A stretch of 19,599 nucleotides of DNA from Methylococcaceae bacterium (GTDB taxonomy: Bacteria > Pseudomonadota > Gammaproteobacteria > Methylococcales > Methylomonadaceae): positions 1 through 19,599 of the forward strand of contig JAUYMX010000152.1 in NCBI GenBank assembly GCA_030699345.1. The letters run 5' to 3'. How positions within the stretch are numbered: the stretch's first letter is position 1; the number at the start of each line of letters is the position of its first letter. Of the stretch, positions 13,992-19,599 are shown one piece after another. Below the pieces are notes generated by a model. That model was not told the origin of the DNA, ran no database searches, and saw only the letters and a list, made by a program, of their open reading frames with translations. The position numbers and the translations under genes are program-made.

Positions 13992-14023
13992 GTTGGTTTT
14001 CGTTATCACTCTACCCAACCTAC
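13992..14023 (-). repeat. Single REP relic upstream of hoxH
   Basis: On the minus strand it reads GTAG GTTGGG...CCAAC, a GTAG-led palindrome of the GTTGGG family, in the 75-base gap between alaA and hoxH and 13 bases before the hoxH ribosome-binding site. Confidence 0.6.
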
Positions 14024-14046
14024 AAATAAGGCATTGAGGGCATTGT

Positions 14047-15546
14047 ATGTATGAGCATTTAGAAACAGCTGAACAGACGGAAAATCTGAAACGCGTTGTT
14101 GTTGATCCTGTTTCTAGGGTTGAAGGCCACGGCAAAGTTACGTTATTGCTGGATGAAAACAACAAAGTCCAGCAGGCCCGGTTGCATATCGTTGAATTTC
14201 GCGGCTTTGAGCGCTTTATTCAAGGACGACCTTATTGGGAATTGCCGGTGCTGGTGCAGCGTTTATGCGGCATTTGTCCGGTCAGTCATCATCTGGCTGC
14301 TGCTAAGGCGATCGATCAATTGGTCGGTATCGACCCTGAAAACTTGCCGGTATCCGCAGATAAATTAAGACGCTTGCTGCATTTTGGGCAGGTGATGCAA
14401 TCACATGCGCTGCATTTCTTTCATTTATCCAGCCCGGATTTATTGTTTGGATTTGAAAGCGAAATTAGCAAGCGCAACATTATTGCAGTGTTAACCGACT
14501 ATCCCGACATCGGCTTGCAAGGCGTTAAGCTGCGTAAATACGGGCAGGAAGTCATCCGCATGGTGTCCGGCAAGCGCATTCACGGCACCGGCGCCATTGC
14601 CGGCGGCATGAATAAATCGCTGACCAAAGCCGAACGTGATTATTTGCTGGAAGACATCGATCAAATGATTACATGGGCGGCAGGCTCGGTGGCGCTAATC
14701 AAAAAAGTGCATTGCTCGAACCTGCCTTATTACGACGATTTCGCGACTATTCGCACCAATTATCTGGGCTTAACCAAACCTGATGGCGCGTTGGAGCTTT
14801 ATCACGGCGGTATTCGCGCTAAAAATGATAAAGGCGAAACGATTCTGGATCATTTCGATTATTGCCGTTACAACGACATCATTCATGAAGAAGTCCGCTC
14901 CTGGACGTACATGAAATTCCCTTATTTGCTGTCCTTAGGTAAAGAAGACGGCTGGTATCGTGTCGGTCCGCTGGCGCGCGTGAATAACTGCGACTTTATT
15001 AATACACCGTTGGCCGAAGCTGCCCGCGTGGAGTTTAAAGAACACAGTGGCGAGGCTATGGTGCATAGCACGCTGGCGTTTCATTGGACGCGCTTAATCG
15101 AAGTGCTGCATTGCGCCGAAAGCATTAAGGAGTTGCTGCATGATCCGGACATCATGGGCCATGATTTGGTAGCGCAAGGCGAACGGCGTTTTGAGGGTGT
15201 CGGCGTCATTGAAGCGCCGCGCGGCACGTTATTCCATCACTATCAAGTCGATGAAAACGACATTGTTACCAAAGCCAATTTAATTGTTTCGACCACCAGC
15301 AACAACATGGCGATGAATGAATCGGTGCGGCAAGTGGCGGCTGAGTATTTATCCGGTCGGGAGCTGACCGAACCGTTGTTGAACAATCTGGAAGTGGCTA
15401 TTCGCGCTTATGATCCGTGTTTATCCTGCGCCACCCATGCCGTCGGCAAAATGCCGTTGCAGCTTGAACTGGTTGATGCGCAAGGCCGGTTGATTGATAA
15501 GCTGATTAAGCACGATGATGGTCAAATCGAACGACTTGATGGTTAA
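14047..15546 (+). CDS. hoxH: HoxH, large NiFe hydrogenase subunit
   Basis: Catalytic subunit holding the NiFe(CN)2CO site of the NAD-reducing hydrogenase. Both metal-binding motifs are intact: RLCGICPVSHH near the N-terminus (C74 and C77) and DPCLSCATHA near the C-terminus (C458 and C461). RVEGHGKV (24-31) is the other family hallmark. After H464-A465 there are about 34 residues, the C-terminal extension that the maturation protease removes after nickel insertion. The start is the ATG at 14047, with GAGGG at 14036-14040. Length 499 is normal for group 3d. The end overlaps hoxW by 8 bases. It is cut off from hoxY by alaA and repeats, so it may need its own promoter or depend on read-through. 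Confidence 0.97.
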   Translation: MYEHLETAEQTENLKRVVVDPVSRVEGHGKVTLLLDENNKVQQARLHIVEFRGFERFIQGRPYWELPVLVQRLCGICPVSHHLAAAKAIDQLVGIDPENLPVSADKLRRLLHFGQVMQSHALHFFHLSSPDLLFGFESEISKRNIIAVLTDYPDIGLQGVKLRKYGQEVIRMVSGKRIHGTGAIAGGMNKSLTKAERDYLLEDIDQMITWAAGSVALIKKVHCSNLPYYDDFATIRTNYLGLTKPDGALELYHGGIRAKNDKGETILDHFDYCRYNDIIHEEVRSWTYMKFPYLLSLGKEDGWYRVGPLARVNNCDFINTPLAEAARVEFKEHSGEAMVHSTLAFHWTRLIEVLHCAESIKELLHDPDIMGHDLVAQGERRFEGVGVIEAPRGTLFHHYQVDENDIVTKANLIVSTTSNNMAMNESVRQVAAEYLSGRELTEPLLNNLEVAIRAYDPCLSCATHAVGKMPLQLELVDAQGRLIDKLIKHDDGQIERLDG

Positions 15547-16009
15547 GCCAGTTTTGCTGTTTGGCTATGGCAATCTCAGTCGCGGCGACGATGCACTGGG
15601 GCCGTTATTTTTGGAATATGTCGAAAGCCATTTTGATTTGACCCATATTGATCTGCTGACCGATTTTCAGTTGCAGATTGAGCACGCGCTGGACCTGGAA
15701 AATAGAGCGCTGGTGTTATTTATCGATGCCTCGGTTGCCTGCGTAAATGCGTTTGATTTTTCCGAACTTACACCAGCAAAAGACGACAGTTATACCACCC
15801 ATGCGATGAGTCCCGCAGCGGTGTTGGCGGTGTATCAGTCGATAAAAAAACAGTCGCCGCCACCGTGTTTTTTGCTGGCAATCAAAGGCGAAAGCTTTGA
15901 GCTTGGCGAGGGTATGAGTACCAATGCTGAAACCAACTTAGCCGCGGCCTGTCAGTTTGCTCGGCAGCTGTTGGACAACCTTGATTGTGAGCACTGGCGT
16001 AAAATGTAG
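15539..16009 (+). CDS. hoxW: Hydrogenase maturation protease HoxW
   Basis: Endopeptidase (HybD/HycI fold) that trims the HoxH C-terminal extension. Start chosen at 15539 (MVKPVLLFGYGN), where the family begins; an in-frame ATG at 15515 would add eight unlikely residues. Nickel-sensing residues appear intact: the GYGNLSRGDDALGP loop (9-22), the acidic DFQLQIEHALDL region and the His in TTHAMSP. Length about 156 residues is usual. The start overlaps the hoxH end by 8 bases. The stop codon TAG is part of the GTAG start of a REP element, so the present C-terminus (CEHWRKM) may have been set by that insertion. Confidence 0.94.
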   Translation: MVKPVLLFGYGNLSRGDDALGPLFLEYVESHFDLTHIDLLTDFQLQIEHALDLENRALVLFIDASVACVNAFDFSELTPAKDDSYTTHAMSPAAVLAVYQSIKKQSPPPCFLLAIKGESFELGEGMSTNAETNLAAACQFARQLLDNLDCEHWRKM

Positions 16010-16068
16010 GTGCGGATTTATCCGCACAGTGCTAATACCCACTGGGGTACAAGTGAATTCGCACCTAC
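16006..16068. repeat. REP pair (GTAGGTGCGGAT family) in the hoxW-hypA gap
   Basis: GTAG plus palindrome GTGCGGATTTATCCGCAC at 16006-16027, with a shorter inverted partner ending CGCACCTAC at 16068. Compensating changes relative to the 5851-5920 copy (AAT/ATT becoming GAT/ATC in both arms) keep the stem paired. Confidence 0.8.
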
Positions 16069-16086
16069 AAAACATAATCGATTGCC

Positions 16087-16425
16087 ATGCATGAGCTCTC
16101 TTTGTTAGAAAACGTGCGGGAAATTTTGGAAGACCATGCGTTAAGTCAAAAATTTTCCAAGGTTACCAAAGTGACCCTGGAAATCGGCAAGCTTTCAAGT
16201 ATTGAGCCTGAAGCCTTACGTTTTGGCTTTGATGTGGTGATGAAAGGCTCATTGGCGGAAGGCGCGGAACTTATTATTAGTGAGCTCAATGGACTGGGCC
16301 ATTGTCAGCAATGCGGGCAAAACACATTAATGGAAGTCTTGTACGATCCTTGCGGCCATTGCGGAAGACCTCTGACAGTGGTGCAAGGAATGGAAATGAA
16401 GATTAAAGATTTGGTTGTCATTTAA
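16087..16425 (+). CDS. hypA: Nickel-insertion protein HypA
   Basis: HypA delivers nickel to the hydrogenase large subunit together with HypB. The 112 residues match the family. It begins MHELSL (H2 is the nickel ligand) and carries the zinc site C73/C76 (HCQQCG) and C89/C92 (PCGHCG). It lies 77 bases after hoxW, past a REP pair, and 13 bases before hypB. Its separation from hypFCDE, on the opposite side of the hox genes, is an uncommon but coherent arrangement. Confidence 0.97.
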   Translation: MHELSLLENVREILEDHALSQKFSKVTKVTLEIGKLSSIEPEALRFGFDVVMKGSLAEGAELIISELNGLGHCQQCGQNTLMEVLYDPCGHCGRPLTVVQGMEMKIKDLVVI

Positions 16426-16438
16426 CGGCGGATTAATT

Positions 16439-17194
16439 ATGTGCGGAATATGCGGTTGCGGCTCCCCTGAACAAAAACAGAGCCATAAGTTTGTTTTTAA
16501 GCGCGAACATCACCATCATCATGACGAGTTGGACACGGGGCGTCTCATACAGCTTGAGCAGGATTTGCTCAGCAAAAATAACACCTATGCCACGCAAAAT
16601 CGGGACTATTTTAAACAGCATAATATTTTTGTACTGAATCTGGTTTCAAGCCCCGGTGCCGGTAAAACCACGTTGCTGGTCGAGACCATTAAAGCCTTAA
16701 ACGGTCAATTCCCAATTGCAGTGATCGAAGGCGATCAGCAAACCGAGCATGATGCCGACCGCATCAGGGCTACCGGAACGCCCGCGCTGCAAATCAATAC
16801 CGGCCGCGCCTGTCATCTTGAAGCGCTGGGTATTGGTCAGGCGTTAATTGAGTTGGACGTAAAGGACAATAGCCTGCTGGCTATCGAAAACGTCGGCAAT
16901 TTGGTCTGCCCGTCTTCGTTTGATTTAGGCGAGGCGCATAAAGTGGTGGTGCTGTCGGTCACCGAAGGCGACGACAAGCCGCTTAAATATCCTGATATGT
17001 TTCATGCGGCCGATGTCATGTTGATCAATAAAACCGATTTATTACCTTACGTAGATTTTGATGTCGAGCGCTGTATCGGTTACGCAAAACAAGTAAATCC
17101 AGCTATTCAAATCATCTGCTTGTCTTCGACTAAAGGTGACAACTTTACCGCTTGGACGGATTGGCTTGCTGAGCAAATGCAGGCGCTTTCGTAA
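16439..17194 (+). CDS. hypB: Nickel chaperone GTPase HypB
   Basis: SIMIBI-class GTPase that controls nickel transfer via HypA. Start at the ATG at 16439 (MCGICGCG), a family-typical N-terminus with C2, C5 and C7 forming the high-affinity nickel motif; an open frame from 16415 adds only non-conserved residues. A short His run (H24-H28) could store or buffer nickel and is much smaller than the His-rich segments of some HypB proteins. The P-loop SSPGAGKTTLL is at about 70-80, IEGDQQTEHDADR at 97-109 and the nickel/zinc C125-H126 pair in GRACHLEA; NKTD is the guanine motif. Length is 251 residues. GGCGGA precedes the start. Confidence 0.96.
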   Translation: MCGICGCGSPEQKQSHKFVFKREHHHHHDELDTGRLIQLEQDLLSKNNTYATQNRDYFKQHNIFVLNLVSSPGAGKTTLLVETIKALNGQFPIAVIEGDQQTEHDADRIRATGTPALQINTGRACHLEALGIGQALIELDVKDNSLLAIENVGNLVCPSSFDLGEAHKVVVLSVTEGDDKPLKYPDMFHAADVMLINKTDLLPYVDFDVERCIGYAKQVNPAIQIICLSSTKGDNFTAWTDWLAEQMQALS

Positions 17195-17315
17195 CCAGTA
17201 AGCGACTGTATATTTTGGGGGAAATGTAAGTTAGTATCGTCAGTCAAAATGTTAGTCGGTGGCGACTTAATAGTTGCCACTGATGCCGCTAAATTCCTAG
17301 ACAACATCCACATCT

Positions 17316-17927
17316 ATGTCCTTACCAAGTAGCAATACCGTCTGGCATCGCGCCTCAGTTACTCGCGAGCGAAGGCACCAGCTCAATCAACATAAATCCG
17401 TCATCTTATGGTTTACCGGTCTATCCGGTGCAGGCAAATCGACACTTGCGCATGCGGTTGAAGAAAAATTGCATCTGTCCGATTGCCGCACCTTTGTGCT
17501 GGATGGTGATAATGTCCGTCATGGTTTATGCGGCGATTTGGGCTTTAGCGATCAGGATCGGCGGGAAAATATTCGCAGAATTGCTGAAGTAGCCAAATTG
17601 ATGCTAGAAGCCGGTGTTATTACCCTCACTGCCTTTATCTCCCCCTTCAATGCCGAGCGGCAACAGGCCAGAGAATTGGTGCCGACAGACGATTTTATTG
17701 AAATTTACTGTCAGTGCGATATTGCCGTTTGCGAACAACGTGATGTGAAAGGACTTTACAAAAAAGCCCGCAGTGGAGAAATCGCGCAATTTACCGGTAT
17801 TTCTTCACCTTATGAACCGCCGGTCAATCCTGAGTTGATTATCGATACTGATTTATTTTCGCTGGATGAATGTGTTGAACAGGTTCTGGCGTTGCTTAAG
17901 CAGCGTGGTGTTGTGGCTGAACAATAG
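17316..17927 (+). CDS. cysC: Adenylylsulfate (APS) kinase CysC
   Basis: Phosphorylates APS to PAPS, the sulfate donor for assimilation and sulfation. All family motifs are visible: P-loop GLSGAGKST (35-43), LDGDNVRHGL, RRENIRRIAEVAKL, FISPFNAERQ and KGLYKKARSGEI. The 203 residues suit a stand-alone CysC. No ribosome-binding site is convincing in front of the ATG at 17316, and the 121-base gap from hypB suggests a separate unit. cysD and cysN are not in the window. The next gene, 9 bases downstream, is a DHH phosphoesterase. Confidence 0.95.
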   Translation: MSLPSSNTVWHRASVTRERRHQLNQHKSVILWFTGLSGAGKSTLAHAVEEKLHLSDCRTFVLDGDNVRHGLCGDLGFSDQDRRENIRRIAEVAKLMLEAGVITLTAFISPFNAERQQARELVPTDDFIEIYCQCDIAVCEQRDVKGLYKKARSGEIAQFTGISSPYEPPVNPELIIDTDLFSLDECVEQVLALLKQRGVVAEQ

Positions 17928-17936
17928 AGGTGAATA

Positions 17937-18893
17937 ATGAACATTGATATTTTCAATGGTGACGCCGATGGCATTTGCGCATTGGTTCAATTGCGGCTGG
18001 CGTTTCCGGTCGACGCCCAGCTGGTCACTGGGGTTAAGCGCGATATTAATTTATTAAGCCGGGTATCGGCACAGCCGGGCGACCAACTGACTGTGCTGGA
18101 TATTTCTTTGGACACCAATCGCGCGGCGCTGCTGGAGTGTTTGCAAAATCAAGCCAACATTTTATATGTCGATCATCATTTTTCGGGTGACATTCCAGAG
18201 CATCCTGGCTTGACCTGCATTATCAATACCGATGCCAACGTCTGCACCAGCTTGTTAATCAATGATTATGTTAACCAGCGCTTTTCCGGTTGGGCGGTGA
18301 CGGGCGCATTTGGCGATAATCTTGCTGACAGCGCGCGCTTGGCGGCAAAGCCGCTGCAACTTTCCGATTCGCAACTGGCGCAATTGCAGCAGTTGGGTAT
18401 TTGTATTAATTACAACGCCTACGGTGCCACGCTGGATGATTTGCATATTGCGCCGGGCGATTTATATCAACAATTGAAGGTCTATCCATCGCCGTTTGAT
18501 TTTATCGCTGAGCAAGGTGTTCTTTATCAACAATTGCTTGCCGCTTACGACGATGACATGGGCCGCGCGCAATCTATTCAACCTGAGTATCAAAATCACC
18601 AGATTGCCGTATTTATGTTGCCGGATGAAAAATGGGCCAGAAGAGTCAATGGTGTCTGGGCTAATAAACTGACCAATCAATATCCCGATAGGGCGCATGC
18701 GGTTATTACGCATAATAATCGAGGCGGCTATCAAATTAGCGTTAGAGCGCCGCTCAATAACAAAACCGGCGCTGATGAGCTGTGCAACCGTTTTCCAGAA
18801 GGCGGTGGGCGCAAAGCCGCAGCCGGAATCAACCATTTAAATGCGCACCAACTTACTGAGTTTATTGACGCTTTTAAACTGCAGTATCGCTAA
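17937..18893 (+). CDS. DHH/DHHA1-family phosphoesterase
   Basis: A 318-residue member of the DHH superfamily, which includes NrnA-type nanoRNase/pAp phosphatases and RecJ. Metal-binding motifs: FNGDADG (6-12, with D9 and D11), LDIS (D55), the DHH signature VDHHFSG (D79-H80-H81) and GAFGDN downstream. The DHHA1 substrate-binding domain ends in NRFPEGGGRKAAAGIN. No membrane segment is evident. It follows cysC by 9 bases with GAGGTG as ribosome-binding site, so they are probably co-transcribed. A role in removing PAP, the by-product of PAPS use, is plausible from the pairing but inferred; nuclease activity on short RNAs is an alternative. Confidence 0.85.
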   Translation: MNIDIFNGDADGICALVQLRLAFPVDAQLVTGVKRDINLLSRVSAQPGDQLTVLDISLDTNRAALLECLQNQANILYVDHHFSGDIPEHPGLTCIINTDANVCTSLLINDYVNQRFSGWAVTGAFGDNLADSARLAAKPLQLSDSQLAQLQQLGICINYNAYGATLDDLHIAPGDLYQQLKVYPSPFDFIAEQGVLYQQLLAAYDDDMGRAQSIQPEYQNHQIAVFMLPDEKWARRVNGVWANKLTNQYPDRAHAVITHNNRGGYQISVRAPLNNKTGADELCNRFPEGGGRKAAAGINHLNAHQLTEFIDAFKLQYR

Positions 18894-19207
18894 CGCCTTG
18901 TAAATATCAGCCAGGCACTTCTAAAATCTAAAGTAGTTCCACCATCTTTTGCATTGAAGCTCAGACTTAATAGCACAGCTTTTTCATTGTGGATAAGGCA
19001 GGGCGGATTTGAATCATTTAGAACCTCGAAAAACCCTGCACTTTAATAAATCCAGTATTACAAATTAAACGAGTAGTTCAGGGGAGTCTTGTCGAACCAT
19101 GAGGCGAAGTTTTTTGAGGTGCTCAAGGATCATGACTGAAGAGGATTGCTTTAATCCGTATTACAAATTTGAATTCTATAGGTATTCTTACTAATTGTAG
19201 AATTTAG
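18894..19207. other. Non-coding stretch with repeat fragments
   Basis: I see no supported gene here. It contains a 12-bp direct repeat GTATTACAAATT (19055-19066 and 19158-19169), each preceded by a CTTTAAT...CC context. CTTGTCGAACCATG (19088-19101) is a fragment of the repeat seen at 3616-3666. A 32-codon open frame within it shows no credible coding signal. Confidence 0.5.
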
Positions 19208-19351
19208 GTAACTATTCAGTCATTAATCTGAGTGAGGCTATGCCTTTATTGTGTAGGGTGGATAAGCAACGCGCATCCACCGCATTTGCCGGATGCGCTA
19301 GCGCTTATCCAGCCTACGCATGACAGCTCGATCAAGAGACTGAATAGTTAC
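19208..19351. mobile_element. 144-bp MITE with IS66-like ends
   Basis: GTAACTATTCAGTC (19208-19221) and GACTGAATAGTTAC (19338-19351) are a perfect 14-bp terminal inverted repeat. The same end sequence GTAACTATTCAG occurs at 19460, next to the end of an IS66-like transposase gene, so the element is probably a non-autonomous relative moved by that transposase. No open frame is inside; the interior holds a REP pair. An 8-bp flank GAATTTAG precedes it, and its reverse complement lies at 19452-19459 (see findings). Confidence 0.65.
19253..19317. repeat. REP pair (GTGGAT family) nested in the MITE
   Basis: GTAG GGTGGAT...ATCCACC at 19253-19281 faces an inverted copy ending in CAGCCTAC at 19317. 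The two outer 15-base arms match with one mismatch, and inner arms GCGCATCC/GGATGCGC are perfect, so the whole can form one long hairpin. Confidence 0.75.
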
Positions 19352-19459
19352 TTCGTTTTTTTGTAAAAAACTAACTTTTAAAATTATTTAACGCTAACTT
19401 GCGTTTGATTCTGTAAAACACTTACCACTGGATTAATTTAAGTCCTTTTAACTAAATTC

Positions 19460-19599
19460 GTAACTATTCAGCGTCAATTCGCGTGGCAACAGTTACGTCA
19501 TAAAATCTGGCAGCTTGCCGTCGAAAAGGAGATTTAACGCCTGAGTGGCCGAAACATTGTTTTTCCGACAAGTAGACAGATAACTGCGGACACGGCAAA
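19460..19599 (-). mobile_element. End of an IS66-like insertion sequence (runs off the window)
   Basis: The terminal repeat GTAACTATTCAG starts at 19460; IS66-family ends typically begin GTAA. Thirty-three bases inside lies the stop codon of a transposase gene on minus. The rest of the element lies beyond 19599. Confidence 0.6.
19493..19597 (-). CDS. IS66-like transposase, C-terminal 34 residues (partial)
   Basis: The minus strand reads RVRSYLSTCRKNNVSATQAL followed by NLLFDGKLPDFMT and a TAA stop at 19493-19495. This resembles the C-terminal tail of IS66-family transposases (a VRSYLST-RKNG-type helix followed by an ALxxLFxG segment). The gene is cut by the window edge, so catalytic residues cannot be judged. 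Assignment rests on recall of the family tail and on the neighbouring GTAA-type terminal repeat. Confidence 0.55.
   Translation of the reverse strand, partial: CRVRSYLSTCRKNNVSATQALNLLFDGKLPDFMT

Noticed and set aside
130..16068. CRISPR array from the recurrent palindromes
   Set aside because: Copies are scattered, inverted and differ in family; there are no regularly spaced direct repeats or cas genes.
19103..19200. Short plus-strand open frame (MTEEDCFNPYYK...) in the right arm
   Set aside because: Too short, no ribosome-binding site, and it spans one copy of a direct repeat.

Overview
The window looks like chromosomal DNA of a gammaproteobacterium. The protein styles (AlaA close to the E. 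coli type, FetAB, a CigR/RcnB-like secreted protein, CysC) and the dense small palindromic repeats would suit a Methylococcales-type methanotroph, but that placement is inference and no methane-oxidation gene is present.

Layout. Positions 1-1423 hold an inverted-repeat region, a VapBC toxin-antitoxin pair and a secreted DUF1566 protein, all on the minus strand. A CigR/RcnB-like secreted protein follows on plus (1592-2122). From 2166 to 8693, on minus, lie the FetA/FetB metal-export ABC transporter and a hydrogenase maturation operon read hypF-hypC-hypD-hypE. A short divergent region (8694-8780) separates hypF from hoxF. On plus, 8781-17191 holds the structural genes of a soluble NAD-reducing [NiFe]-hydrogenase (group 3d type): hoxF (frameshifted), hoxU, hoxY, then an interruption by an AT-rich orphan gene, two palindromic repeat pairs and an alaA-type aminotransferase, then hoxH, the protease gene hoxW, hypA and hypB. 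cysC and a DHH phosphoesterase gene follow. The right end (18894-19599) is a repeat area: a 144-bp MITE with IS66-like ends, a short segment that appears to have been inverted, and the end of an IS66-like transposase gene.

How the genes work together. HoxFU is the NAD-reducing diaphorase (flavin and Fe-S) and HoxYH the hydrogenase (Fe-S and NiFe site). HypF, HypE, HypC and HypD make and deliver the Fe(CN)2CO unit, HypA and HypB insert nickel, and HoxW clips the HoxH C-terminus. All parts for one mature enzyme are therefore here, arranged as two divergent blocks. The hoxF reading frame is broken by one base as written.

The most unusual aspect is the repeat load. At least four families of short palindromes beginning with GTAG (the hallmark of REP elements linked to RAYT transposases) sit as convergent pairs or relics in many gaps of the hydrogenase locus. 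Another repeat lies in frame inside hypF, one supplies the stop codon of hoxW, and one fills the hypE-fetA junction. No tRNA, rRNA or CRISPR array was found.
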